In this document: one piece after another, positions 24,894 through 34,138 of the stretch | Layout: each line of letters begins with the position of its first letter | Numbering within the stretch: position 1 is the first letter of the stretch | Source: Nonomuraea dietziae | Lineage (GTDB): Bacteria > Actinomycetota > Actinomycetes > Streptosporangiales > Streptosporangiaceae | Reading direction: 5' to 3' | Assembly (NCBI RefSeq): GCF_014195505.1 | Contig: NZ_JACIBV010000002.1 | Coordinates: 744,001-808,000 of the forward strand | DNA: 64,000 bases | Translations under genes and position numbers: made by a program | Notes under the pieces: model-generated | What the model was told of the DNA's origin: nothing | Seen by the model: only the letters and a program-made list of their open reading frames with translations | Databases searched by the model: none

Positions 24894-25454
24894 GTGTTCG
24901 AGCGCTTCACCGACCGCGCCCGCAGGGTGGTCGTCCTGGCCCAGGAAGAGGCCAGGACGCTCAGCCACGACTACATCGGCACCGAGCACCTGCTGCTGGG
25001 CCTGATCAGGGAGAGCGAAGGCGTGGCGGCCGCGATCCTGCGCGACGGCGGCGCCGACGCCGGCGAGATCCGCGAGGCGATCATGGTGATCATCGGCCGG
25101 GGCTCCGCGCCGCCGGACGAGCACACGCACATCCCGTTCACTCCGCGCGCCAAGAAGGTGCTGGAGCTGTCGCTGCGCGAGGCGCTGCAACTCGGCCACC
25201 ACCACATCGGCACCGAGCACATCCTGCTCGGCCTCCTCCACGAAGGCAAGGGCGTCGCCGCGCAGGTGCTCCTCGCCAGGGGCCTCGACCTCTCCTCGCT
25301 CAGGCAGCGCGTGGCCCACCACCTGGGCTCCACGGGCCCGAAGGAGCGCGTGCTGCTCGACCAGCGGCTCCAGCGCATCCAGGACAGCCTCGACAGGATC
25401 GAGCGCCGCCTGGACGCGATGGGAGCGCCGAAGGACGGCGAGGAGGCCTCCTAG
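24894..25454 (+). CDS. Clp N-terminal domain protein without ATPase domains
   Basis: 186 residues. Two Clp_N repeats cover most of the protein: FTDRARRVVVLAQEEARTL with IGTEHLLLGLI, then FTPRAKKVLELSLREALQLG with IGTEHILLGLLHE. A short C-terminal helix (LLDQRLQRIQDSLDRIERRL) follows. ClpC/ClpA normally continue into AAA+ modules; here the gene simply ends, and the stop is shared with a convergent gene, so this is a stand-alone N-domain protein. Such proteins could compete for ClpC adaptors or substrates. GTG 24894 lies five bases behind GCGGAGG. Confidence 0.85.
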   Translation: MFERFTDRARRVVVLAQEEARTLSHDYIGTEHLLLGLIRESEGVAAAILRDGGADAGEIREAIMVIIGRGSAPPDEHTHIPFTPRAKKVLELSLREALQLGHHHIGTEHILLGLLHEGKGVAAQVLLARGLDLSSLRQRVAHHLGSTGPKERVLLDQRLQRIQDSLDRIERRLDAMGAPKDGEEAS

Positions 25455-26473
25455 ACGAGCGCGCCGACCGCGAGCCTGGCCTCCACGACGCCGGGGTCCT
25501 CGGTGTAGGCCAGCGTCGCACCCAGCGAGATCATCAGCCTGCGCATGCGGGCGTTGTCCGACAGCAGGGTGGCGCGGACCTCGGCGTAGCCGAGGTCGCG
25601 GGCCTCCTGCACCAGCGTCCTGGCCAGCGCCGCGCCCAGACCGCGCCCCTGCCAGCGGTCCTCGACCAGCACGGCCATCTCCGCGATGCCGGGATCCGGG
25701 GTGAACATGAGGTTGGCCATCGCGACGACCTGGCCGTCGTGGCAGGCCACGAGCGACAGCCCCCTGCTGCGATCGACGAGCCTGTCGAAGACCCTCGGCG
25801 GCAGCGAGGGCATCGAGGTGAAGTAGCGGAAGCGCCGCGACTCGGGCGAGCAGCGCTCGTGCAGGTCGCGGATGGCCTCGCGGTAGATGTTCGTCAGCGG
25901 CCTGACCTCGGCCTCGACGCCGTCGGCCAGGCGCAGCACGCGAGCGCTCGAGGACGGCTCGGCCGGCGGCTGGGCCAGCCGTACGAAGGAGGCGGCGCGG
26001 GCGGCCTCGGTCAGCGTGAACGGCAGGTCGGACCTGCGCACCTTGATCGCGCGCTTGGCCGCCACGGGGACGACCAGCAGGGTGGGGTCGGGGAGATCAC
26101 GCACCGCCTCACCATAGACCCAGCGGGCGTCGTCCGCGCGCAGCAGTTCGGCCAGCAGTTCGGGAAGGCGCCATGGCGCGCCGCGCAGGCGCGAGGCCAG
26201 CAGGAGCGCCCTGGTGGGCTCGTCGGTCAGCTCGTGCGCCGTGGCGGGCACGACCTGCACGCGACGGCCGCCCGCCGACTCCAGCGCCGCCTTGACCACC
26301 TCGGGGCTGGCGGGAATGTCCGCGACGAACTCGTCGACGGTGCCGTCGGTGTCGGGCTGGACGCTCAGCCCGAGGATGTTGCCGCCCCTTTCGGCGAGGG
26401 CCGCGGCCAGCGAGGCCAGTCTTCCGGGGCGTTCGTCGACCGTGGTTCGGATGCGCAGAAATCCCATACACAT
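25451..26473 (-). CDS. ACT domain-GNAT acetyltransferase fusion (amino-acid-sensing lysine acetyltransferase type)
   Basis: 340 residues. Residues 1-75 form an ACT domain (IRTTVDERPGRLASLAAALA, GGNILGLSV). After a linker, the C-terminal half is a GNAT fold with the acetyl-CoA loop VEDRWQGRGLGAALARTLVQ and a SDNARMRRLMISLGA tail. Known actinobacterial proteins of this ACT-GNAT type acetylate enzymes such as acetyl-CoA synthetase and respond to amino acids. ATG 26473 and ATG 26467 are both possible and neither has a ribosome site. Its stop overlaps the convergent Clp N-domain stop by four bases. Confidence 0.8.
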   Translation of the reverse strand: MCMGFLRIRTTVDERPGRLASLAAALAERGGNILGLSVQPDTDGTVDEFVADIPASPEVVKAALESAGGRRVQVVPATAHELTDEPTRALLLASRLRGAPWRLPELLAELLRADDARWVYGEAVRDLPDPTLLVVPVAAKRAIKVRRSDLPFTLTEAARAASFVRLAQPPAEPSSSARVLRLADGVEAEVRPLTNIYREAIRDLHERCSPESRRFRYFTSMPSLPPRVFDRLVDRSRGLSLVACHDGQVVAMANLMFTPDPGIAEMAVLVEDRWQGRGLGAALARTLVQEARDLGYAEVRATLLSDNARMRRLMISLGATLAYTEDPGVVEARLAVGALV

Positions 26474-26575
26474 GAGGATGCGCGACGTTTGTTACAGCTA
26501 GCGGGCGAAAGTGTTTCATCACGAATTCCGTGGCGAGATGCGCCAAGATATGCGGATATAGCAGTATGTGGGGTC

Positions 26576-27970
26576 ATGAGCTCGCGTGTTCCTACGTTCA
26601 CCGACGACTTCGTCAACGGAGACGTCTCCTTCTGGCATCGCTCCCTCGGCCCCGCACCGGCGGGGCCCGTCCTGGGCGGTGATCGCCGGGCGGACGTGGT
26701 GATCGTGGGCGCGGGCTACACCGGACTCTGGACGGCCTACTACCTCAAGCAGGCCAGGCCCTCACTCGACGTCGTGGTGCTGGAGAAGGAGTTCGCCGGC
26801 TTCGGCGCCTCAGGCCGTAACGGCGGCTGGCTGACCGGCGACCTGGCCGGCTCGCACGCGCGCTACGCCAAGACGCACGGCGTGGCGGCGACCAGGGCCC
26901 TGCAGCGCGAGATGTACGCCTCCATCGACGAGGTGATCGCCGTCTGCGAGAAGGAGGGCATCGACGCCGACATCGTCAAGGGCGGTGTGCTCAACGTCGC
27001 CAGGGGCAGCGCGCAGGCGGCCAGGCTGCGGGCCTCGGTGGCCGAGGCGGCCAGGTGGGACGTCGAGGTCAGGCTGCTGAGCCCGCAGGAGCGTGACGCG
27101 CGGCTGCGGGTCGCCGGCGCCGTCCAGGCCTCCTGGAGCCCGCACTGTGCCAGGATTCACCCGGCGAAGCTGGTGCGCGGCCTCACGCGGGCCGTACGCG
27201 AGCTGGGGGTGGAGATCTTCGAACACACGCCGGTCGACGAGATCGCGCCGCACCGGGCGGTCACGCCGTACGGCACGGTCAGCGCCGACTACGTGATCAG
27301 GGCCACCGAGGGCTTCACCTCGACGATCAAGGGCCTGCGCCGGCAGTGGCTGCCGATGAACAGCTCCATGATCGTCACCGAGCCGCTGCCGGACAGCTTC
27401 TGGGAGCAGGTCGGCTGGCAGGGCGCCGAACTGCTCGGCGACCTGGCCCACTACTACATGTACGCCCAGCGCACCGCCGACGGCCGGATCGCCTTCGGCG
27501 GCAGGGGCAGGCCCTACCTGTACGGCTCGCGCGTCGACGCCCGCGGCCACACCCACGACTGGACCGTCGAGGCGCTGTGGGCGCTGCTGGTCGACTTCTT
27601 CCCCGCCGCGGCCTCCTCCAGGATCGCCCACGCCTGGTCGGGCGTCCTCGGCGTCCCGCGCGACTGGTGCTCCACCGCGCACGTGGACCGGGCGACGGGG
27701 CTCGGCTGGGCCGGCGGCTACACCGGGCACGGCGTCACCACGACCAACCTGGCCGGTCGCACCCTCCGCGACCTGATCCTGGGCGAGCGCACCCCCCTCA
27801 CCGAGCTGCCGTGGGTGGGTCGCGAGGTGCGCCCCTGGGAGCCCGAGCCGCTGCGCTGGCTGGGCGTCCACTCCATGTACCGCCTCTACCGCGTCGCCGA
27901 CGCCCGTGAACGCTCGATGTCCCGCACCTCGGCGCTCGCGCGCCTCGCCGACCTCATCACCGGTCACTGA
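26576..27970 (+). CDS. FAD-dependent oxidoreductase (DAO family, gamma-glutamylputrescine oxidase-like)
   Basis: 464 residues. VVIVGAGYTGLWTAYYLKQA binds FAD ADP, and FGASGRNGGW is the second conserved FAD loop. The C-terminus has GLGWAGGYTGHGVTTTNLAG. These features match the PuuB/OrdL-like branch of amine oxidases. ATG 26576 follows GTGGGG and starts the MSSRVPTFTDDFVNGDVSFW head typical of the branch. A TTG-started amidohydrolase follows after 11 bp, so the pair is an operon, perhaps degrading an N-acyl or gamma-glutamyl amine. The substrate is not defined by sequence. The bidirectional spacer 26474-26575 is noticeably AT-richer than its surroundings. Confidence 0.83.
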   Translation: MSSRVPTFTDDFVNGDVSFWHRSLGPAPAGPVLGGDRRADVVIVGAGYTGLWTAYYLKQARPSLDVVVLEKEFAGFGASGRNGGWLTGDLAGSHARYAKTHGVAATRALQREMYASIDEVIAVCEKEGIDADIVKGGVLNVARGSAQAARLRASVAEAARWDVEVRLLSPQERDARLRVAGAVQASWSPHCARIHPAKLVRGLTRAVRELGVEIFEHTPVDEIAPHRAVTPYGTVSADYVIRATEGFTSTIKGLRRQWLPMNSSMIVTEPLPDSFWEQVGWQGAELLGDLAHYYMYAQRTADGRIAFGGRGRPYLYGSRVDARGHTHDWTVEALWALLVDFFPAAASSRIAHAWSGVLGVPRDWCSTAHVDRATGLGWAGGYTGHGVTTTNLAGRTLRDLILGERTPLTELPWVGREVRPWEPEPLRWLGVHSMYRLYRVADARERSMSRTSALARLADLITGH

Positions 27971-27981
27971 AGGAGATCCTG

Positions 27982-29583
27982 TTGCACACCCTCTTCCGCG
28001 GCGGCCGCGTCTTCACCGCCACCGGGTCCTTCGCCGAAGCCGTCCTGGTCCGCGACGGCGTGATCGTCGCCGTCGGCTCCGAGTCCGACCTCGTACGGCA
28101 GGCGCCCGCCCACGAGACGGTCGACCTCGAGGACGGCCTGCTCATGCCCGGCGTGACCGACGCGCACATCCACCCCGTCCAGGCCGGCCTCGAGCACGCC
28201 AAGTGCGACCTGTCCGAGATCTACGGGCTCGACGAGTACCTGACGGCGATCAGGACCTACGCCGACGGCTGCGACAAGGAGTGGATCGACGGCGGCGGCT
28301 GGGACATGTCGGCCTTCCCCGGCGGCCTTCCCCACCGCAGCCAGCTGGACTTCCTCGACAGGCCCGCCTACCTGATCCAGCGCGACCACCACGCCGCCTG
28401 GGTCAACACCAGGGCGCTGGAGCGGGCGGGGATCACCCGCGACACCCCCGACCCCGCCGACGGCAGGATCGAGCGCGACGCCGACGGCAGCCCGAGCGGC
28501 GTGCTCCACGAGGGCGCCATGGATCTGGTCGGCCTGCTCACCCCCCGCCCGACCACGGACGACATGGACACGGCGCTCGTCACGGCGCAGCGGCACCTGT
28601 TCTCGCTGGGCATCACCGGCTGGCAGGACGCCATCGTCGGCTCCTACGCGGGCTCCGACGACCAGCTGCCCACCTACATCTCCGCGGCCGGCGCAGGGCG
28701 GCTGAAGGCCCGCGTGGTCGGCGCGCTGTGGTGGGACCGCACGCGGGGCGCCGACCAGATCGCCTCACTCATCGAGCGCAGGGCGATGGCCGAGGGGCTC
28801 GACCGGTTCAGCGCCGGCTCCGTCAAGATCATGCAGGACGGGATCACCGAGAACTTCACCGCCGCGGTGCTGGAGCCGTACTGCCTGTGCGGCGGCACAG
28901 GGCTGTCCTACATCGACCCGGGCAAGCTGCGCGAGTACGTGGCCGAGCTCGACGCGAACGGCTTCCAGGTGCACTTCCACGCCATCGGCGAGCGGGCCGT
29001 GCGTGAGGCGCTGGACAGCTTCGAGGGCACCTCACCCGACAACCGCCACCATATCGCGCACCTGCAGATCATCGAGCCTTCCGACGTGCCCCGCTTCGCC
29101 GCCCTCGGCGTGACGGCCAACCTGCAGCCGCTGTGGGCCACCCACCACGCCCAGATGGACGAGCTCACGCTGCCCTACCTGGGCGAGGAGCGCTCGGCCT
29201 GGCAGTACCCCTTCGCCGACCTCGAAAGGAGCGGGGCGAGGTTCTGCGCGGGCAGCGACTGGCCTGTCTCCAACGCCGACCCGATCCAGGGGATGCACGT
29301 GGCGGTCAACAGGACCGAGCCCGGCGGCTCGGTCCACGCGGGCTACCCGACCGCGGGGATCCCGTTCCTGCCGGGGCAGCGGCTCAGTCTGACCACCGCG
29401 ATGACCGCCTACACCGCGGGCTCGGCCTGGATCAACCGCTCCCCCGCCGGTGTGATCGAGCAGGGCCGCCCCGCCGACCTGGTCGTCCTCGACAGGGACC
29501 CTTTCGGGCTTCCCGAGGCCGAGATCTGGACCGCGAAGGTGCGGCTGACCTTCGTGGACGGCGAGGCGGTCTATCAGCGTTAG
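27982..29583 (+). CDS. Amidohydrolase family protein (YtcJ-like)
   Basis: 533-residue metal-dependent hydrolase. The N-terminal beta domain leads to the metal motif GVTDAHIHPVQAG. The barrel continues with HFHAIGERAVR and HHIAHLQ, and the C-terminal Asp lies in FCAGSDWPVSNADP. The long insert and PGQRLSLTTAMTAYTAG segment mark the YtcJ (amidohydrolase_3) group, which hydrolyses amide bonds of varied substrates. Start TTG 27982 with AGGAG eight bases upstream. Co-transcribed with the FAD oxidoreductase. Its stop overlaps the convergent SapA-like stop by four bases. Confidence 0.87.
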   Translation: MHTLFRGGRVFTATGSFAEAVLVRDGVIVAVGSESDLVRQAPAHETVDLEDGLLMPGVTDAHIHPVQAGLEHAKCDLSEIYGLDEYLTAIRTYADGCDKEWIDGGGWDMSAFPGGLPHRSQLDFLDRPAYLIQRDHHAAWVNTRALERAGITRDTPDPADGRIERDADGSPSGVLHEGAMDLVGLLTPRPTTDDMDTALVTAQRHLFSLGITGWQDAIVGSYAGSDDQLPTYISAAGAGRLKARVVGALWWDRTRGADQIASLIERRAMAEGLDRFSAGSVKIMQDGITENFTAAVLEPYCLCGGTGLSYIDPGKLREYVAELDANGFQVHFHAIGERAVREALDSFEGTSPDNRHHIAHLQIIEPSDVPRFAALGVTANLQPLWATHHAQMDELTLPYLGEERSAWQYPFADLERSGARFCAGSDWPVSNADPIQGMHVAVNRTEPGGSVHAGYPTAGIPFLPGQRLSLTTAMTAYTAGSAWINRSPAGVIEQGRPADLVVLDRDPFGLPEAEIWTAKVRLTFVDGEAVYQR

Positions 29584-30002
29584 CCGCAGTTGCCCCAGCT
29601 GGAGCGACCGCCGCTGGCCCTGGTGCCCGAGGAGTTCTCGATCCAGGCGCTGTACTTCACGCAGGCTCCGCGCGCGTCGCCGTAGACGGGGCCCGCGTAG
29701 TACTTGATCCTCTCGTAGATGCCGTAGCCGCTGCGGCCCTGCACGGTGAACCCGACGTAGGCATCGGTGTAGGTGCCGACGTATGCGCTCTTGATCACAG
29801 TGACGCAGTTCTTGCCGGTGCTGCCGTTGTACGTCAGGTAGACGGTGCCCCAGTTGCTGCCGCTGGAGGTCTTGACCGCGGCCTGGGCGACGACGTTGTA
29901 CCCGCTGCCGCAGTTGGCGTCCGCGTGGGCGGCGGCGGGGACGGCGAGCACGGCCGCGGCCGAGACAGTGGCGGCGGCGATGGACAGCGTTCTCTTCAGC
30001 AC
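29580..30002 (-). CDS. Secreted SapA-like spore-associated protein
   Basis: 140 residues with a Sec signal (KRTLSIAAATVSAAAVLAV, cleavage after AHA near residue 28). The mature protein, about 112 residues, contains CGSGYNVV, WGTVYLTYNGSTGKNCVTV, YYAGPVYGDARGACVKYSAW and a C-terminal cysteine. This resembles the Streptomyces spore-associated protein SapA family, with four conserved cysteines likely forming disulfides. The function of SapA is not established. GTG 30002 with AGGGA upstream is chosen because the signal peptide starts there. A perfect 12-bp palindrome lies 26 bp upstream (30028-30039). Confidence 0.75.
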   Translation of the reverse strand: MLKRTLSIAAATVSAAAVLAVPAAAHADANCGSGYNVVAQAAVKTSSGSNWGTVYLTYNGSTGKNCVTVIKSAYVGTYTDAYVGFTVQGRSGYGIYERIKYYAGPVYGDARGACVKYSAWIENSSGTRASGGRSSWGNCG

Positions 30003-30027
30003 GGAGTTCCCTCGTGTAGACGACCGT

Positions 30028-30039
30028 TGATCGCGATCA
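30028..30039. promoter_or_regulatory. 12-bp palindrome in the SapA-like gene's upstream region
   Basis: TGATCGCGATCA is perfectly symmetric and lies 26 bp before the GTG. A second small palindrome, GCAATTGC, is at 30049-30056. The interval 30003-30110 is AT-rich for this genome and should hold the promoter. Regulator unknown. Confidence 0.35.
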
Positions 30040-30110
30040 TCATGCCGTGCAATTGCGGACATGCCAATATCAACTTCCGAGAAGGCCCCTAACTCACCGC
30101 GACCGCGGCC

Positions 30111-30159
30111 TCCAGGAAAACGCGAAGACCCCGGCCATCCATCGGCCGGGGTCTTCGCG
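30111..30159 (-). terminator. Intrinsic terminator of rbpA
   Basis: Perfect 16-bp arms (30121-30136 and 30144-30159) around a 7-base loop, followed on the minus strand by TTTTCC (30120-30115). It starts 10 bases after the rbpA stop. This is the most classical rho-independent terminator in the window. Confidence 0.9.
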
Positions 30160-30168
30160 GTGAAAGCC

Positions 30169-30513
30169 CTACCAGGGGGACTTGTTGGCGCGCAGGCGCT
30201 CGAGAGCCTCCTCGAGGATGGCCTTGCCGTCCTTGTCGCTCCTGCGCTCCTTCACGTACGCCAGGTGCGTCTTGTACGGCTCGTTCCTCGGGGGAGCCGG
30301 AGGCGCAGCCTCATCCTGGCCGGCAGGAAGGCCGCAGCGGGGGCAGTCCCACGTCTCGGGAACCGCCGCGTCGCTGGCGAAGCTGGGGCGCGTCTCATGC
30401 ATGTTGGCGCACCAGAACGAGACCCGCACTCTCGGAGCTGCCTCGCCGCGCTCGGCCTCCCCCATCGGGCCGGCGCCGACTCGGCTGCCACGGATCGCGT
30501 TGCCACTACCCAC
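30169..30513 (-). CDS. rbpA: RNA polymerase-binding protein RbpA
   Basis: 114-residue actinobacterial transcription factor that binds the principal sigma factor and RNA polymerase and stabilises the open complex. The N-terminal tail GSGNAIRGSRVGAGPMGEAE is nearly invariant. The core has Cys35, His39, Cys57 and Cys60 (SFWCANMHE, WDCPRCG), the zinc-type pattern of streptomycete RbpA. The C-terminal sigma-interaction region is EPYKTHLAYVKERRSDKDGK. Start GTG 30513. It follows secG by 69 bp and ends at an intrinsic terminator. Confidence 0.97.
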   Translation of the reverse strand: MGSGNAIRGSRVGAGPMGEAERGEAAPRVRVSFWCANMHETRPSFASDAAVPETWDCPRCGLPAGQDEAAPPAPPRNEPYKTHLAYVKERRSDKDGKAILEEALERLRANKSPW

Positions 30514-30582
30514 GGATGAACTCCTCGCTCGATCGCCCCGCGTGCGGCGGGGGGAGAATCACTGTCACGCGTTGACGTGCTG

Positions 30583-30813
30583 TCAGGGCTTGAGCAGCAG
30601 GCCAAGGGCGATGATGCAGACAAACCATACGATGCCGGTGATGATGGTCAGGCGGTCGAGGTTGCGCTCGACCACCGAGGAACCGCCGAAGTTCGACGAG
30701 AAGCCACCGCCGAACATGTCGGACAGGCCTCCGCCCTTACCCTTGTGGAGCAGGACGAGCAGGATCATCAGCAAGCTCGCCAGGATGAGGGCGATGGAGA
30801 TTCCGATAGTCAC
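30583..30813 (-). CDS. secG: Protein translocase subunit SecG
   Basis: 76-residue membrane subunit of the SecYEG channel with two transmembrane helices (IGISIALILASLLMILLVLL and LTIITGIVWFVCIIALGLLL) flanking the Gly-rich loop KGKGGGLSDMFGGG. GTG start at 30813. Located directly after gap-pgk-tpiA as in most actinobacteria, but separated from tpiA by 98 bp containing a hairpin, so it probably has its own promoter. Confidence 0.95.
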   Translation of the reverse strand: MTIGISIALILASLLMILLVLLHKGKGGGLSDMFGGGFSSNFGGSSVVERNLDRLTIITGIVWFVCIIALGLLLKP

Positions 30814-30867
30814 CGTAGACCTGTTCTTTCAATGCTCTGTTCGCGTGACGATTCAAACTTGCTTCTC

Positions 30868-30899
30868 GAGGGTACGACCTGCTGTCAAGTCGCACCCTC
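30868..30899 (-). terminator. Hairpin after tpiA, end of the gap operon
   Basis: Arms GAGGGTaCGAC and GTCGcACCCTC (11 positions, one mismatch) around a 10-base loop, 12 bases after the tpiA stop. A TTGACA occurs in the loop on the minus strand, without a well-spaced -10. Confidence 0.55.
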
Positions 30900-30911
30900 C
30901 GAACGCTGCAG

Positions 30912-31688
30912 TTAGGCTGACATTTCGCCGAAACGGCAGATCTTCACATACTCCCCCGCATCGATGCTGGCGCCCCCTACGAGAGCACCGTCGATGTCGG
31001 GCTGAGCCATGATCCCGGCGATGTTGTCAGACTTGACCGAGCCTCCGTAAAGGATACGGATGCCCGCGGCCACTTCGGACGTGTAGAGCTCGGCGAGTCG
31101 TGCTCGCAACGCGCTGCACACCTCCTGTGCGTCCTGCGGGGTGGCCACCTCACCGGTGCCGATCGCCCAGACCGGTTCGTAGGCCACCACTATTGATTTT
31201 GCCTGCTCCTCGGAGATTTCGCGCAGTCCGCCATCGAGTTGTGACACGCAGTGGGCCACCTGGCCGCCTGCCTGCCGTACCGGCAGGTCCTCGCCCACGC
31301 ACAGGATGGGCGTGAGTGAGTGGCGGTAGGCCGCCCGCACCTTGGCGTTGACGACCTCGTCGTCCTCGTGGTGGTACTGCCGCCGCTCCGAGTGGCCGAT
31401 CGTCACGAAAGTGCAACCCAGCTTGGCCAGCATCGCACCCGAGATCTCGCCGGTGTAGGCGCCCGCGTCCTGCTTGGACAGGTCCTGCCCGCCGTAGACG
31501 ATGCGCAGCTTGTCGCCGTCGACCAGGGTCTGCACGCTGCGCAGGTCGGTGAACGGCGGCAGCACCGCGACCTCGACCTTGTCGAAGTCCTTGTCGTTCA
31601 GCGCGAAAGCCAGCTTCTGGACCAGCGCGATGGCCTCGAGGTGGTTGAGGTTCATCTTCCAGTTGCCGGCGATGAGCGGCTTGCGCAC
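30912..31688 (-). CDS. tpiA: Triosephosphate isomerase
   Basis: 258-residue TIM-barrel isomerase interconverting glyceraldehyde 3-phosphate and dihydroxyacetone phosphate. AGNWKMN holds the N-terminal Asn/Lys, TIGHSERR the catalytic histidine and AYEPVWAIGTG the catalytic glutamate. GTG 31688 begins one base before the pgk stop codon ends upstream, giving tight coupling. Last gene of gap-pgk-tpiA; a hairpin follows. Confidence 0.96.
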   Translation of the reverse strand: MRKPLIAGNWKMNLNHLEAIALVQKLAFALNDKDFDKVEVAVLPPFTDLRSVQTLVDGDKLRIVYGGQDLSKQDAGAYTGEISGAMLAKLGCTFVTIGHSERRQYHHEDDEVVNAKVRAAYRHSLTPILCVGEDLPVRQAGGQVAHCVSQLDGGLREISEEQAKSIVVAYEPVWAIGTGEVATPQDAQEVCSALRARLAELYTSEVAAGIRILYGGSVKSDNIAGIMAQPDIDGALVGGASIDAGEYVKICRFGEMSA

Positions 31689-31689
31689 G

Positions 31690-32877
31690 TCAGTCCTCCA
31701 GAGCGGCCAGGCCGGGCAGGGTCTTGCCTTCGAGGTACTCGAGGCTGGCCCCACCACCGGTGGAAATATGGGAGAAGCCGTCCTCGGGCAGACCGAGCTT
31801 GCGTACGGCTGCCGCCGAGTCGCCGCCGCCCACCACGGTGAAGGCCTCAGAAGCGATCAACGCCTCGGCCACCGCGCGAGTTCCGCCGGCGAACGCGTCG
31901 AACTCGAACACGCCCATCGGGCCGTTCCAGAAGATCGTGCGGGCGTCGGCGAGCTTGCTCGCGAACAGCTCGCGCGTCTTCGGGCCGATGTCGAGCCCCT
32001 GCCGGTCGGCGGGGATCGCGGTGGCCTCGACCACCTCGTGCCCGGCGTCCTCGGCGAAGTGGGTGGCCGCCAGCACGTCGACGGGCAGGACGAGGTCGAC
32101 GCCGCGCTTGGCCGCCTCGTCGAGGAAGCCGCGCACCTGGTCGAGCTGGTCCTCCTGGAGCAGCGACTGGCCGACCTCGTGGCCCTGGGCCTTGAGGAAG
32201 GTGTAGGCCATGCCGCCGCCGATGAGCAGCCTGTCGACCCTGGACAGCAGGTTGGCGATGACACCGAGCTTGTCGGAGACCTTCGCGCCGCCCAGCACGA
32301 CCACGTAGGGCCGCTCGAGCTCGTCGGTGAGCTTCTTCAGCACGCCGACCTCGGCCACGACCAGCCCGCCCGCCGCGTGCGGCAGGATCTGCGGCACGTC
32401 GTAGACGCTGGCGTGCTTGCGGTGGACCGCGCCGAAGCCGTCGCCGACGTAGAGGTCGGCCAGGCCCGCCAGCTTCTCGGCGAAGGCCCTGCGGGTGGCG
32501 TCGTCCTTGGACTCCTCGCCGGGCTCGTAGCGCAGGTTCTCCAGCAGCACGACCTGGCCGTCGTGCAGGGCGTTGGTCGCGCCCAGCGCGGACTCGCCCA
32601 CCACGTCGGCGGCGAAGGCGACGTCCTGACCGAGCAGCTCGCCCAGACGCTCGGCGACCGGCCTGAGCGTGTACTTGGGGTTGGGCTCGCCCTTGGGCCT
32701 GCCCAGGTGGGCGCAGACGATGACCTTCGCGCCCCTGGCGACCAGGGTCTGGATGGTGGGCACCGACGCGCGGATGCGGCCGTCGTCGGTGATCACCCCG
32801 TCTTCGATGGGCACGTTGAGGTCGGCGCGCACCAGCACGCGCCGGCCCGTCACCTCGAGATCGTCAAGACCACGCAC
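31690..32877 (-). CDS. pgk: Phosphoglycerate kinase
   Basis: 395-residue glycolytic kinase. The N-terminal substrate motif is RRVLVRADLNVP, with AHLGRPKG following. The hinge and ATP domain contain VLGGAKVSDKLGV, WNGPMGVFE and GGGDSAAAVRKLG, and FSHISTGGGASLEYLEG is the C-terminal signature. GTG start at 32877. It is 69 bp after gap and one base before tpiA. Confidence 0.97.
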   Translation of the reverse strand: MRGLDDLEVTGRRVLVRADLNVPIEDGVITDDGRIRASVPTIQTLVARGAKVIVCAHLGRPKGEPNPKYTLRPVAERLGELLGQDVAFAADVVGESALGATNALHDGQVVLLENLRYEPGEESKDDATRRAFAEKLAGLADLYVGDGFGAVHRKHASVYDVPQILPHAAGGLVVAEVGVLKKLTDELERPYVVVLGGAKVSDKLGVIANLLSRVDRLLIGGGMAYTFLKAQGHEVGQSLLQEDQLDQVRGFLDEAAKRGVDLVLPVDVLAATHFAEDAGHEVVEATAIPADRQGLDIGPKTRELFASKLADARTIFWNGPMGVFEFDAFAGGTRAVAEALIASEAFTVVGGGDSAAAVRKLGLPEDGFSHISTGGGASLEYLEGKTLPGLAALED

Positions 32878-32946
32878 TGTTCTCCTTCGCCGAGCCGTGC
32901 TCGGAACGGTCCGCCGGAATGGATGCCCCGCCTCGCTGCGGATCCG

Positions 32947-33951
<1,005 letters not shown>

Positions 33952-34138
33952 GGAACCGTCTCCTCGTACGTGAATGGCGGGCTGAAACCTCAACCACGAA
34001 CCCTATCGGACCCAAATTGGTTTAGACCACGCGAGGTCCCACCCTGTTTTTCCTGGATCAACACACACTGTTTGTCCTAGTCGAGTAAAGTGCCCGACTC
34101 GTCACTGTCAACACGCCTATTTTCCGAGGACCTCATAT

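Noticed and set aside
30868..30899. TTGACA in the tpiA hairpin loop as the secG promoter
   Set aside because: No -10-like hexamer lies 16-18 bases downstream; kept only as part of the terminator.
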